From positions 682,001 to 746,000 of the forward strand of contig CAWDOU010000001.1 of assembly GCA_963804055.1 (NCBI GenBank): a DNA stretch of 64,000 bases. Reading direction: 5' to 3'. The stretch comes from Bog-473 sp963804055 (lineage in GTDB: Bacteria; Actinomycetota; Acidimicrobiia; Acidimicrobiales; RAAP-2). The translations under genes were made by a program, and so were the position numbers. How positions within the stretch are numbered: the stretch's first letter is position 1; each line of letters begins with the position of its first letter. Below the pieces are notes generated by a model that saw only the letters and a list, made by a program, of their open reading frames with translations, searched no databases and was not told where the DNA came from. Below, one piece after another: positions 49,704 to 59,435 of the stretch.

Positions 49704-50941
49704 AGGTGCAGGTCTCGCGGCGGTGGCTGATCTACCTGGCTGCCGCCGGGCCGGGACTGATTGCGGCCGCCGCCGGCAACGACGCCGGTGGCATCGTCAC
49801 CTACTCCTCGGCGGGCGCGCAGTTCGTCTATCGCACCCTGTTCCTGATGGTGCTCATCACCATCGCCTACGTCATCGTGCAGGAGATGGTGGCCCGTCTG
49901 GCCACGTACACCGGCAAGGGCCTGGCCGCCCTCATCAGGGAGGAGTTCGATCTCCGCCTGACTGCGTTCGCCATCACCGCCTTCGCCATCGCCAACGTGG
50001 GCCTGATGGTCACGGAGTTCGGCGGCATCGCCACCTCGTTCGAGCTGTTCAACGTCTCGCGCTACATCTCGGTGCCGATCGCCGCGGTGGCCATCTGGTC
50101 GCTCGTGCTGTTCGGCTCGTACCGCTACGCCGAGCGCGTCTTCTTGCTGCTCACCGTCGTGTTCATCGCCTATCCGATCGCCGCCGTCCTGGCCCATCCG
50201 AACTGGCACCAGGTGGCGGTCAATACGGTCTGGCCCCACTTCGTGGCCTCGAAGTCGTTCCTGTTGCTGGCCGTCGCCCTGATCGGCACCACCATCACCC
50301 CCTATATCCAGCTGTACGAGGCGGGGGCGGTCGTCGACAAAGGCGTCAAGCCCGAGAACTACCACTTCCAGCGGGTCGATGCGATCACCGGCGCCGTGCT
50401 CGCCGCGCTGGTGGCGATGTCGATCATCATCGCCACGGGTGCGACCATCGGAGGCACGGGCCCGCTCACGTCGGCCACCACGGCAGCCGAGGGACTCAAG
50501 CCGGTGGCCGGCGCCTTCGCCACCACGCTCTTCGGGCTCGGCCTGCTCGGTGCCTCCGCTCTCGCCGCCGCCGTGGTCCCCCTTTCGACCTCGTACGCGG
50601 TGGCGGAGGCCATCGGGGTCGAGCGCTCGGTCTCGTCGAGCTTCCGGCAGGCACCGGTTTTCCTCGGCATCTTCACGTTCCAGATCCTCGTCGGCGCCGC
50701 CGTCGTGCTGGTCCCGGGGAACCTGATCACCCTCATCCTCAACACGCAGGTGCTCGAGGGGGTCATCACGCCGATGACGCTGATACTCATCCTCGTGCTG
50801 GCCAACCGGCGCTCGTTGCTCGGTGCGGCAGCCAACGGCCCGGTGGCCCGCTGGGCGGGGGGCCTCGCCATCGTCGCGGTCGCCATCGTGGCCGGTGTCT
50901 ACGTCGTGCTGACGGTGCTCGGCTGGTTCGGGCTCGCCTGA
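49700..50941 (+). CDS. NRAMP-related divalent metal transporter with non-canonical site
   Basis: 413 residues, about 11 helices, LeuT-like fold. Helix 1 reads GPGLIAAAAGNDAGGIVTY, so the canonical DPGN is DAGG: the Asp is kept and the Asn is Gly. Helix 6 reads TTITPYIQLYEAG where NRAMPs have MPH, so Met and His are replaced. Loss of the Met ligand is reported for NRAMP-related Mg2+ transporters. Coupling to an MgtE-N/CBS protein supports Mg2+ as substrate. The start is set by the ATGA overlap. Confidence 0.85.
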   Translation: MKVQVSRRWLIYLAAAGPGLIAAAAGNDAGGIVTYSSAGAQFVYRTLFLMVLITIAYVIVQEMVARLATYTGKGLAALIREEFDLRLTAFAITAFAIANVGLMVTEFGGIATSFELFNVSRYISVPIAAVAIWSLVLFGSYRYAERVFLLLTVVFIAYPIAAVLAHPNWHQVAVNTVWPHFVASKSFLLLAVALIGTTITPYIQLYEAGAVVDKGVKPENYHFQRVDAITGAVLAALVAMSIIIATGATIGGTGPLTSATTAAEGLKPVAGAFATTLFGLGLLGASALAAAVVPLSTSYAVAEAIGVERSVSSSFRQAPVFLGIFTFQILVGAAVVLVPGNLITLILNTQVLEGVITPMTLILILVLANRRSLLGAAANGPVARWAGGLAIVAVAIVAGVYVVLTVLGWFGLA

Positions 50942-51030
50942 CCGGGCGGAGCCCTGGCCAGGGCCGTTTGCGCAGGACCAGGGGGTTCGGGGAGGCTAGA
51001 GGGTCATGGTGAGTCGAGTCGGGACATCCA

Positions 51031-52440
51031 TTGCCTAAAACGCCTCGCCAGAAGTGGATCGAGACAAAGGAGTCTTGGGAGCGCTCTCGCCACATTGAGC
51101 TGCCCGCCTCGATCCCGGCCGCGCCGCCGCAGCCTGGGGGTTTGCGTGTCGCCTTCCTCATCTATCGGGGGAACCCCCGTTGCGGCGGCCAGGGTGTGTA
51201 CACCCGCCACCTCACGCGGGAGCTCGTCGCCCTGGGCCACTCGGTGGAGGTGTTCGCAGGCCCGCCGTGGCCCGAGCTCGACGAGGGGGTGGGCTTCACG
51301 CCCGTCCGGGGTCTCGACCTCTACCGCCAGCCCGACCCGTTTCGGGTGCCACACCGCCGTGAGTTCACGTCCCGGGAGGACTGGACGGAGTTCGCCATCA
51401 TGTGCACGGCGGGCTTCGGGGAGCCCCTGGCCTACTCGCTGCGAGCCCGGCAGCTCCTGGCGCAGCGGCGTGACGAGTTCGACGTGGTGCACGACAACCA
51501 GTGCCTCGGCAACGGCATGCTGGGCATGGTCCAAGACGGTTGGCCGTTGCTGACGACGTTGCACCACCCCATCACGGTCGATCGTCAGCTCGCCCTCTCG
51601 CACACCACGAACCCGTGGCAGCGGTTCACGACGCGGCGGTGGTTCGGGTTCCTGGGCATGCAGGTCCGGGTGGCGCGCGCCCTGCCGGCGGTGCTGACCG
51701 TGTCACAGAACTCGCGTCAGGACATTGCCGCGCAGATGGACGTCGCGCCGGAGCGGATGACGGTGGTCCCGGTCGGTGTCGATCAGACCGTGTTCCGCCC
51801 CTTCGAGGACGTCACCCCGGTGCCCGGCCGCATCATGGTGACGTCGAGCAGCGATGTCCCCATGAAGGGGCTGGTGCCCCTTCTGGAGGCGGTCGCCAAA
51901 CTGCGGACAGAACGCGACGTCGAGCTGACGGTGATCGGCCGCCCCAACGAGGGCGGGCGCGTCGACCAGGCGATCGCCCGCCTGGGACTGGCCGATGCGG
52001 TGCACTGCGTGAGCGGCATTTCGGACGACGAGCTGGCGCACCTGTACGGCGAGGCCCAAGTGGCGGTGGTCCCGTCGCTCTACGAGGGATTCTCTCTTCC
52101 GGCCATCGAGGCGATGTCGTGCGGTGTGGCGCTGGTCGCGACGACCGGCGGGGCGCTGCCCGAGGTCGTCGGCACCGACGGAGAGACCGGCCTGCTCGTG
52201 CCACCGGATGATCCCGGCGCGCTGGCGGGAGCGATCGCCCGCTTGCTCGACGACCCGGAGTTGCGGGCGCGCCTGGGTGCCGCGGGACGCGAGCGGGTGG
52301 TGAGCCGTTTCACCTGGCAGGTGACGGCGGCCGGCACCGCTGCGTGCTACAAGGCCGTCGTGGCGGGGAGACCCCTCCCGGGAGCGCCGTCGGCCGTCGT
52401 CGACGGCCTGGAACCCCCGCTGGCCCGGGGGGCGGCCTGA
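51031..52440 (+). CDS. GT4 family glycosyltransferase
   Basis: 469 residues from a TTG at 51031, the only start after an upstream in-frame TGA. GT-B fold: LRVAFLIYRGNPRCGGQGVYTRHL at the N-terminal domain, VVPVGVDQTVFRP in the linker, and VPSLYEGFSLPAIEAMSCGVALVATTGGALPEVVG with the GT4 Glu pair. It transfers a sugar to an unknown acceptor. The stop overlaps the methyltransferase ATG (TGATG). The triad GT4/methyltransferase/barrel protein suggests one modified glycolipid or glycan pathway. Confidence 0.87.
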   Translation: MPKTPRQKWIETKESWERSRHIELPASIPAAPPQPGGLRVAFLIYRGNPRCGGQGVYTRHLTRELVALGHSVEVFAGPPWPELDEGVGFTPVRGLDLYRQPDPFRVPHRREFTSREDWTEFAIMCTAGFGEPLAYSLRARQLLAQRRDEFDVVHDNQCLGNGMLGMVQDGWPLLTTLHHPITVDRQLALSHTTNPWQRFTTRRWFGFLGMQVRVARALPAVLTVSQNSRQDIAAQMDVAPERMTVVPVGVDQTVFRPFEDVTPVPGRIMVTSSSDVPMKGLVPLLEAVAKLRTERDVELTVIGRPNEGGRVDQAIARLGLADAVHCVSGISDDELAHLYGEAQVAVVPSLYEGFSLPAIEAMSCGVALVATTGGALPEVVGTDGETGLLVPPDDPGALAGAIARLLDDPELRARLGAAGRERVVSRFTWQVTAAGTAACYKAVVAGRPLPGAPSAVVDGLEPPLARGAA

Positions 52441-53249
52441 TGCTGACCGTTGACTACGACCGGCTCGGCGTTGTGCCGGGGGACCTCGTACTGGACCTCG
52501 GGTGCGGCTTCGGCCGCCATGCGTTCGAGGCCGCCCGCCGCGGCGCGTCGGTGGTCGCCCTCGATGCCGGCCCCGACGAGGTGGCCCAGGTTCGCGGCAC
52601 CTTTGCCGCGATGATTGAGATGGGCGAAATGGAGCCGGGCCATCCGGCCACAGCGGTGCAGGGCGACGCGTTGCGCCTGCCGTTCGCGGCGGGGACCTTT
52701 GACCGGGTCATCGCCTCCGAAGTACTCGAGCACATTCCGGACGACTCGGCCGCCATGCGCGAGCTGTCCCGGGTCCTGCGGCCCGGGGGCACCATGGCCG
52801 TGACGGTGCCGCGGTGTGGGCCAGAGGCCATCAACTGGGTCCTCTCGGACGAGTACCACGACACCCCCGGCGGGCACGTCCGCATCTACCGGCGATCCAC
52901 GCTGGAGCGCCGTCTCAGCTCGGCCGGGCTAAAGCCCACGGGCCATCACCACGCGCACGGCCTGCACTCGCCGTACTGGTGGCTGCGCTGCCTGGTCGGC
53001 CCGTCGAACGATTCGCATCCGGCCGTCGAGGCGTACCACAAGGTCCTGGTCTGGGACATCGTGAAGGCACCGTTCCTGACGCGCACCGCCGACCGCGTGC
53101 TCAGCCCCGTGATCGGCAAGAGCCTGGTGCTGTACCTCACCAAGCCGGTCGCCAGCGTCGCCGACCTGCCCGACTCGCGTCCCACGCTGCCCCGCGGCGT
53201 GCCCGGACGGCGCGGGCCGACCACACCGAGCCAGGGAGCAGCGGCATGA
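52440..53249 (+). CDS. Class I SAM-dependent methyltransferase
   Basis: 269 residues. Motif I VLDLGCGFGRHAFEAARRGA, motif II VVALDAG and the post-I acidic residue, FDRVIASEVLEHIPDD and RVLRPGGTMAVTVPR. The C-terminal part is longer than in minimal enzymes and probably binds the acceptor. It is coupled at both ends to its neighbours by 1-bp and 4-bp overlaps, so it presumably methylates the product of the adjacent GT4. Confidence 0.9.
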   Translation: MLTVDYDRLGVVPGDLVLDLGCGFGRHAFEAARRGASVVALDAGPDEVAQVRGTFAAMIEMGEMEPGHPATAVQGDALRLPFAAGTFDRVIASEVLEHIPDDSAAMRELSRVLRPGGTMAVTVPRCGPEAINWVLSDEYHDTPGGHVRIYRRSTLERRLSSAGLKPTGHHHAHGLHSPYWWLRCLVGPSNDSHPAVEAYHKVLVWDIVKAPFLTRTADRVLSPVIGKSLVLYLTKPVASVADLPDSRPTLPRGVPGRRGPTTPSQGAAA

Positions 53250-54376
53250 CCACCGAAGAGATCCGTTCCGCCACACTGCCGGAGGTGCCCGGCGTGCTCA
53301 CGAGCGCCGACGTGCTCGCCACGGGCCATGCCATTGCAGCGGTGCAGCGCCACGACGGGCAGATCCCGTGGTTCGAGGGTGGCCACTGCGACCCGTGGAA
53401 CCACGTCGAGGCAGCCATGGCGCTCACGGTGTGCGGCCTCGTCGAAGAAGCCGTCGACGCCTACCGGTGGCTGGCCCGCCGGCAGCTTCCCGACGGGAGC
53501 TGGTTCAACTACTACCAGGGCGACGCGGTCAAGGACCTGCGCCTCGACACCAACGTGTGCGGCTACCTTGCGGCCGGGGCCTGGCACCACCATCTGATCA
53601 CCGGCGACGTCGAGTTCCTCGGCGAGCTCTGGCCGACCATTGAGAAGGGGATCGACTTCATCCTCCGCTCGCAGCAGCCCGATGGCTCCGTGCTGTGGTC
53701 GCTCGATTCGACCGGCCGCGCCGAGCAGTACGCGCTGCTCACTGGCTCGTCCTCCATCTATCACTCCATGCGGTGCGCCGTCGCCGTCGCGGAGTGCCTG
53801 GCCAAGGACCGCCCTGACTGGGAGCTGGCGGCGGGGCGGCTCGGCCATGCCGTGGCGCACCATCCCGGCGCCTTCGCGCCCAAGGTCGAGTTCGCCATGG
53901 ACTGGTACTACCCGATGCTGTCGGGTGCGCTCGAGGGCGAAGCGGGGCGGCGTCGGATCGCCGAAGGCTGGTCTACGTTCGTCATGGAGGGCCTGGGCGT
54001 GCGCTGTGTCTCGACAGGTGACTGGGTGACGGCGGCCGAGACGGCGGAGTGCGTGCTGACGCTCGATGCACTGGGCATGGACGGGCCGGCGCTGGAGCTC
54101 TTCTCGGCCGGGCAGAACCTGCGACTCGCCGACGGTTCGTACTGGACCGGCATGGTGTTTCCCGAGCGGGAGACCTTCCCCAAGCACGAGCGGACCACGT
54201 ACACCTTCGCGGCCATGGTGCTGGCGGCCGACGCGCTCTCGAACACCAGCCCGGCTGCCGGCCTGTTCCGCGGCGAGGGCCTGCCGGCCGCTCTCGACCT
54301 GGCCGAGCCGCACTGTGGCGACGCCATTGAGGGGTGCACCATGTCGGATCAGCCCGGTCGCTCCTTCCGCGGCTGA
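53246..54376 (+). CDS. (alpha/alpha)6-barrel protein, prenyltransferase/squalene-cyclase-like
   Basis: 376 residues. Repeated helix-turn motifs with Gly-Ser-Trp signatures (LPDGSWFNYYQGD, QPDGSVLWSLDSTGR) as in squalene cyclase-like or glycoside hydrolase barrels. Aromatic and His residues (HCDPWNHVEAAMAL, FAMDWYYPML) line a likely cleft. Catalytic DXDD or similar motifs are absent, so the reaction cannot be stated. The ATG at 53246 overlaps the methyltransferase stop. Confidence 0.72.
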   Translation: MTTEEIRSATLPEVPGVLTSADVLATGHAIAAVQRHDGQIPWFEGGHCDPWNHVEAAMALTVCGLVEEAVDAYRWLARRQLPDGSWFNYYQGDAVKDLRLDTNVCGYLAAGAWHHHLITGDVEFLGELWPTIEKGIDFILRSQQPDGSVLWSLDSTGRAEQYALLTGSSSIYHSMRCAVAVAECLAKDRPDWELAAGRLGHAVAHHPGAFAPKVEFAMDWYYPMLSGALEGEAGRRRIAEGWSTFVMEGLGVRCVSTGDWVTAAETAECVLTLDALGMDGPALELFSAGQNLRLADGSYWTGMVFPERETFPKHERTTYTFAAMVLAADALSNTSPAAGLFRGEGLPAALDLAEPHCGDAIEGCTMSDQPGRSFRG

Positions 54377-54416
54377 GGACACCACAGCGGCCGTGGGGGC
54401 GAGCGCCCTGCCGGCC

Positions 54417-54432
54417 CCGGCCGAACGGCCGG
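54417..54432. terminator. GC-rich hairpin after the triad
   Basis: CCGGCC-GAAC-GGCCGG, 6-bp perfect stem, 40 bp after the barrel gene. No T-run follows. Confidence 0.28.
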
Positions 54433-54497
54433 ACCCGGGTGGCCGGTAGGTTCCTGCAGGATTCCGATGTCCTCTCGTCGACGCACCGGCCCGCCCG

Positions 54498-56072
54498 TTG
54501 TCTGACCCGCTGACGGCCCCCGAGGACCCGCGGGTGACGCGCCGGCGCCGCCTGACGCTGGTCGCCATGTGTGTCGCGCAGGGCATGACCCTGCTCGACG
54601 TCACCATCGTCAACACCGCACTGCCGTCCATCCAGCGCGAGCTGCACATGACGGCGGGCCGGCTCGAGTGGGTGATCAGCGCCTACGCCCTCAGCCTGGC
54701 CGCGTTCATCCCGCTGGGCGGTGCTCTCGGGGACCGCTACGGCCGCAAGCGGTTCTTCCTCGCCGGCATGGTGGTCTTCACGCTCGGTTCGGTCGCTTGC
54801 GCGCTCTCCACCTCTGATCTGGCACTCATCGGGTCCCGCGCCCTCCAGGGGGTCGGTGGCGCCTTCATGTCAGCCCTGACGCTGGCCATCCTCACCGAGA
54901 CCTACCCTGTCGAGCGCCGCGCGGGCGCCTTCGGCATGTGGGCCGCCATCTCGGGCCTCGGCTTCGGGCTCGGACCCGTCATCGGGGGAGCGCTCCTTTC
55001 GGTCTTCAGCTGGTCCTCGGTCTTCTGGGTCAACGTGCCGTTTGCCATCGCCGGGTTCGTGGTCGCGTTCGTGGCGGTGGCCGAGTCGCGCAACCCCGAG
55101 GGCCGTGCCCTCGACGTGGTCGGGATGATCGCCATCGCGCTCGGGCTTCTCGGCATCACCTTCGGCCTCATCGAATCGTCCAGTCACCCCTGGGCCTCGT
55201 TCGACGTGGCCGTGCCGCTGGTGGTCGGCGTCGTGCTCGTGGTGTTCTTCGTGCTGTGGGAGGGCCGGACCTCATCGCCGATGTTGCCGCCCAGCCTGTT
55301 GCGGGCCCGGAGTTTCGTCTCGGGGTGTGGTGTGTACCTGCTGACGTACCTGGCGCTGGCCGGCGTCATGTTCTACGTCACGCTTCTCTTCCAGAACGTG
55401 GAGGGCTGGTCGCCGTTCCGCACCGGGGTGTCGTGGTTGTCGATGAACATCCCGTTCATCGTGATCGCCCAATTGGCCGGGCGGCTCCGACGACGCTTTC
55501 AGCCCGTGGCGATCGTGGCCGGCGGATGCCTCGTGGGCGCAGCGGGCGTGGCCGTCCTGGCGTCGCTGTCGGACACCACGTCCTTCGCCGTGGCGTTCGT
55601 CGGCTACGTCCTCGTCGGCGTGGGCTGGGGCACGCTGGTGCCGGGCGTCGTGAACGTGGCCATGCGCGATGTGCCACCCGGCGTGTCGGGGGGCGCGTCC
55701 GGGCTCGTCAACGCGGCGCGCCAGGTCGGGACCTCGGTGGGTCTCGCCGTCCTCGGGACCATCGGGGTCCATGCGGCCACGAGCGCGTGGGCCAGCCGGA
55801 GCGCCGGGATCCCGGGGGCCGCCGGGCAGGCCCAGGGGGTCGCCGGGGGTCAGATCACCCCTGTGACGAATGTCCTCGGCGCGCACGTCCGCCCCGACGC
55901 CGTCGCGTCCTTCGTCTCGGGCTACCACCTGGCGTTGCTCGCCGCCGCCGGTGCGACGCTGGCCGCGGCTGCGGTGGCAGTCGTCGGGCTGCGCTCGGCC
56001 GGCGCGCCGGTGCCGGCCAGCGAGTTGGTCGTCCCGGCGAGAGCGATCAGCGCGGCGGACACCGCCGGCTGA
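54498..56072 (+). CDS. MFS transporter, DHA2 (14-helix drug/H+ antiporter) family
   Basis: 524 residues. Motif A GALGDRYGRKRFF between helices 2 and 3, the helix-1 motif LLDVTIVNTALPSIQREL of the EmrB/QacA group, and motif C-like GLGFGLGPVIGGALL. It exports hydrophobic compounds driven by proton flux. TTG 54498 is the apparent start; GTG 54534 would remove an acidic stretch and is possible. A link with the upstream triad as its exporter is speculative. Confidence 0.88.
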   Translation: MSDPLTAPEDPRVTRRRRLTLVAMCVAQGMTLLDVTIVNTALPSIQRELHMTAGRLEWVISAYALSLAAFIPLGGALGDRYGRKRFFLAGMVVFTLGSVACALSTSDLALIGSRALQGVGGAFMSALTLAILTETYPVERRAGAFGMWAAISGLGFGLGPVIGGALLSVFSWSSVFWVNVPFAIAGFVVAFVAVAESRNPEGRALDVVGMIAIALGLLGITFGLIESSSHPWASFDVAVPLVVGVVLVVFFVLWEGRTSSPMLPPSLLRARSFVSGCGVYLLTYLALAGVMFYVTLLFQNVEGWSPFRTGVSWLSMNIPFIVIAQLAGRLRRRFQPVAIVAGGCLVGAAGVAVLASLSDTTSFAVAFVGYVLVGVGWGTLVPGVVNVAMRDVPPGVSGGASGLVNAARQVGTSVGLAVLGTIGVHAATSAWASRSAGIPGAAGQAQGVAGGQITPVTNVLGAHVRPDAVASFVSGYHLALLAAAGATLAAAAVAVVGLRSAGAPVPASELVVPARAISAADTAG

Positions 56073-56099
56073 GGCATCGGCCTCTCGTGCGGCGCGCGG

Positions 56100-56792
56100 T
56101 CAGCCGGGCAGGCTGATGCGGCGCAGGACCCGCAGGCTGCCGCAGGCGGCGTCGTCCGTGAACTCGCCCGAGTCGAGGGCGGCGCAATACAACTCGTAGG
56201 GCGGGCGTCCCCCGTCCGCCGGATCGGGGAACACGTCGTGGATGGCCAGCCATCCCCCGAGTGCGACGTGGGGGGACCAGCCACGGAAGTCGGCCCATGC
56301 CGGATCCTCGCCGTGCCCGCCGTCTATGAAGCAGAAGGCGAGCGGGCGGTCCCAGCGGGCCGCCAGGGTGGGCGAGTCGCCGACGATGCCCATCACGGAA
56401 GACTCGAGCCCCGCCGCGGTGATGGTGCGGCGCCAGTGCGGCAGTGTGTCGATCCGGCCGACTTCGGGATCGACGAGATCGGGCTCGTGGTATTCCCACC
56501 CCGGCTGGTTCTCCTCCGAGCCACGGTGGTGGTCGATGGAGAGCAGGGCCGCTCCCGTGGCCTCGGCGGCCGCGCCCAGATAGACGGCCGACTTCCCGCA
56601 CCAGGCTCCGATCTCCACGAAGGTCGCCGGAGCCGCCGCCGGCAGTTCGGCCTGACCGGCGCGCAGGGCGGCCGCGAACAAGGCCTCGCCCTCGTCGTCG
56701 GGCATGAAGCCCCGAGTGTTCCGTGCCGTGGCGAAGAGGGCCTGGACGCGCGCCGAATGGAGGATGGCGTTCCCGGGCGTGGCCCCGCTCAT
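56100..56792 (-). CDS. Class I SAM-dependent methyltransferase
   Basis: 230 residues. TFVEIGAWCGKSAVYLGAAAE gives a motif I variant of the methyltransferase_24 type, ALLSIDHHRGSEENQPGWE follows, then LAFCFIDGGHGEDPAWADFRGW and GGWLAIHDVFPDP. Such enzymes methylate sugars or small molecules. The ATG at 56792 overlaps the pepN TGA by one base, so translation is coupled. Confidence 0.82.
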   Translation of the reverse strand: MSGATPGNAILHSARVQALFATARNTRGFMPDDEGEALFAAALRAGQAELPAAAPATFVEIGAWCGKSAVYLGAAAEATGAALLSIDHHRGSEENQPGWEYHEPDLVDPEVGRIDTLPHWRRTITAAGLESSVMGIVGDSPTLAARWDRPLAFCFIDGGHGEDPAWADFRGWSPHVALGGWLAIHDVFPDPADGGRPPYELYCAALDSGEFTDDAACGSLRVLRRISLPG

Positions 56793-59401
56793 CAACGAGC
56801 GGGCGCGCCGGCCGCCCCGAGCGCTTCCACCAGGGTGGCCCGCTCCCGGGCGCCGAAGGCAACGTTGATCCGGAGCCGCTCCACCGATTGGGCCACCCGG
56901 CGCGGGCCCGACGAGATCGGGTGCGCAGTGAGGAAGGCGATCGCCTCTTCGGCGAACTCGGGGTCGCCGCACAATGCGGACACCGCTTCGATGATGCGCG
57001 GCGGCGCGTTTTTCGGGAAGCGGTCGAGCACGGCCTCCCAATTCTCGGTCAGCCGGGTCCACACCGCCTGGTTGCCGGTGGAGTTGGACAGTAGCGAGCT
57101 GAGCACCGCGAACCCGTTCTGGCTCCGCACCTCGGTCATGGCCAGGTCGAAGGTGCGCAGGCACAGGTCGACGTCGGGAAATCCGGCGAGGGCGCCGAGG
57201 GAGCGCATCTCTTCCTGGGGTGTGGCCGCATTCCGGTAGCGCTCGAGCAGGGCGTCGTAGTCGCCGGGCCGCACCAGCTGCGACACCACGGCCAGCGTCG
57301 CGGATTCAATGTCGGGCGGGATCGGATCTCCCGAGCCGCCCCCCAGGGGCGAGGCGTCGAACCGCCGCGCCGCCTCCGCCCGCACCTCGGGGTCGGCACC
57401 CACGGTCCCCAGGAGGTTGATGGCCAGTGCGCGCAATGTCGGCGTGCGATCGCTCTCGCCGGGCGTGGCCTCGAAGCCCAGCCGGCGGTGGGTGGGTCCG
57501 ACGAGCGCGCGCACGGCCTGGTGCAGCGCGTCCTCCTGTTCGGCCAAGGCGATCCGCTTTGTGAGCCCCAACGCCGCGCCGACGGGTGACCAGGCGGCGG
57601 GCTCAGACTCCTCCCCGAGCCGCGAGGCCAGGACCAGGAACTCTTCGAGCGTGGAGAGGCCGGCGAGAGTGGTCGCCCACGTATCGGCGACCAGGTTGGC
57701 CCGCTCCAGCGGGGAAAGCTCTGGCAACTGCTCGGCGAGAGCGGTGCGGTGCGCGGTCTCGTAGCCGACCCGGAAGATCCCCCAGCCGCCCGCGTTGACC
57801 ACGGCGAGGCCGCGTCCCGCCTCGGCGACGGGCAGCGGTTCGGCGTCGAGGACGAGGTGGCGCATCGGCGCGCCGGGGTGGCCGTCACCGGGCAGTGCAC
57901 GCACCGCGACAGGGACGCGCCACTCCTTCCCGATCGACGAGGTGGCGCCGGCGGGGACCGGGCCCAGCGCGAAGGGCTGCTGGCTGAGCACGTCGCCGCG
58001 GAGCGAGACGAGCGGGTGGCCACCCTGCAGAATGAACGTGTCCATCACGTCGCGGACGGGTGCGCCGCTGGCATCTTCGAGCGCGTCCCACAGGTCGGTG
58101 GTCACCGTGTTCCCGTAGGCGTGCGCCTTGAGGTAGGTCCGGACGCCGTCGCGGAAGACCTCCGCCCCGATGTGCTGTTCGAGCATGCGGAGGACGCCGC
58201 AGCCCTTCTCGTACGTCAGGACGTCGAACATGCCCTCGGCTTCCTTGGGCGGTCCCACCGGGTATTCGATCGGGCGGGTCAGGTGCAACGCGTCGACGTT
58301 CAGGGCCGCCTCGCGGGACGGGGCGAAGCCGATCCAGCGGTCCCACGAGGGCCGGAAGGCGTCGATGCACAGCGTCGCCATGAAGGTGGCGAACGCCTCG
58401 TTCAGCCAGATGCCCTCCCACCAGCCCATTGTCACGAGGTCGCCGAACCACATGTGCGCCAGCTCGTGCGCGATGACGTCGGCGACGCGCTCGAGCTCGG
58501 CGCGGGCCGCCTCGTCCCGATCGATCAGGAGTGCCGTGTCGCGGAAGGTGATGCAGCCCAGGTTCTCCATTGCACCGGCGGCGAAGTCAGGAATGGCGAC
58601 GAGGTCGACCTTGTCGCCCGGGTAGGGGATGTTGAAGTACTCGGTGAAGAAGCGCAGGGCGAAGGCACCGACCTCCAGGGCGAAGTCGGCCAGCGGGAGC
58701 TTTCCCGGGGTGCAGACGACCCGCAGCGGCACGCCGTCGACGTCGATCGTCTCGGTCATCTCGAGCTTGCCGACGACGAAGGCCACCAGGTAGGTCGACA
58801 TCTTCATGGTCGGGGCGAACCGGATGCGGCGCTTGTGGCCCACCCGGTCCTCTGCGACCACGGGTGAGTTCGAAATGGCGTCGACGTCGGGTTCCACGAT
58901 GAGGGTGATCTCGAAGACGGCCTTGCGGTCGGGCTCGTCGAAGCAGGGGAAGGACCGCCGCGCGTCCACGGACTCGAATTGGGTCGTGGCCATCGTCTGG
59001 GAGTCGCCATCGGGCCCGGTGTAGCTGGAGCGGTAGAAGCCGCGCAGCTTGTCGTTCAGCGTGCCGCTGAACCGGCAGCTGATGGTGCAGGGCCCGGGCG
59101 GGAGCAGGTCGGCCGGCTGGAAGGTGACCTGCTCGAGCTCGTCGTTGAAGCTCACGCTGCAAAGGACGGTGGCCCCGTCGGAGGTCAGGACCTCGACGTC
59201 GCTTATCGCCAGCTCGGCCGCATTGAGCACGATCCGATCGGCGGTCTCGTGGACGATGGCGTCGATCCTGACCGTGCCCGAGAACGTGGCGGACGCCACG
59301 TCCGGCTCGATCTCGATGTGGTAGATCTCCGGCTCGATCGTGCGCGGCAGGCGGAACGGTTCCGACCCGGGCGCGACCGCTGACGTGGGAGCTGAAGGCA
59401 T
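56792..59401 (-). CDS. pepN: Aminopeptidase N (M1 zinc metallopeptidase)
   Basis: 869 residues. GAMEN exopeptidase motif at 276-280, zinc site HELAHMW at 312-318 with the third ligand Glu335 in WLNEAF, and a C-terminal helical domain of ERAP/tricorn-like type. It removes N-terminal residues from peptides in the cytoplasm; no signal peptide is present. The ATG at 59401 follows TAGCCT and exactly six bases, predicting a leaderless mRNA. Confidence 0.95.
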   Translation of the reverse strand: MPSAPTSAVAPGSEPFRLPRTIEPEIYHIEIEPDVASATFSGTVRIDAIVHETADRIVLNAAELAISDVEVLTSDGATVLCSVSFNDELEQVTFQPADLLPPGPCTISCRFSGTLNDKLRGFYRSSYTGPDGDSQTMATTQFESVDARRSFPCFDEPDRKAVFEITLIVEPDVDAISNSPVVAEDRVGHKRRIRFAPTMKMSTYLVAFVVGKLEMTETIDVDGVPLRVVCTPGKLPLADFALEVGAFALRFFTEYFNIPYPGDKVDLVAIPDFAAGAMENLGCITFRDTALLIDRDEAARAELERVADVIAHELAHMWFGDLVTMGWWEGIWLNEAFATFMATLCIDAFRPSWDRWIGFAPSREAALNVDALHLTRPIEYPVGPPKEAEGMFDVLTYEKGCGVLRMLEQHIGAEVFRDGVRTYLKAHAYGNTVTTDLWDALEDASGAPVRDVMDTFILQGGHPLVSLRGDVLSQQPFALGPVPAGATSSIGKEWRVPVAVRALPGDGHPGAPMRHLVLDAEPLPVAEAGRGLAVVNAGGWGIFRVGYETAHRTALAEQLPELSPLERANLVADTWATTLAGLSTLEEFLVLASRLGEESEPAAWSPVGAALGLTKRIALAEQEDALHQAVRALVGPTHRRLGFEATPGESDRTPTLRALAINLLGTVGADPEVRAEAARRFDASPLGGGSGDPIPPDIESATLAVVSQLVRPGDYDALLERYRNAATPQEEMRSLGALAGFPDVDLCLRTFDLAMTEVRSQNGFAVLSSLLSNSTGNQAVWTRLTENWEAVLDRFPKNAPPRIIEAVSALCGDPEFAEEAIAFLTAHPISSGPRRVAQSVERLRINVAFGARERATLVEALGAAGAPAR

Positions 59402-59407
59402 CCATGC

Positions 59408-59435
59408 AGGCTACCCGCGGTGCTGCGGGTAGTTT
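59408..59435. promoter_or_regulatory. Divergent promoters joined by a perfect inverted repeat
   Basis: CTACCCGC (59411-59418) and GCGGGTAG (59425-59432) are perfect 8-bp arms around 6 bp. Minus: TAGCCT (59413-59408), six bases, ATG 59401. Plus: TAGTTT (59430-59435), eight bases, GTG 59444. The repeat overlaps both -10 boxes. Confidence 0.55.
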
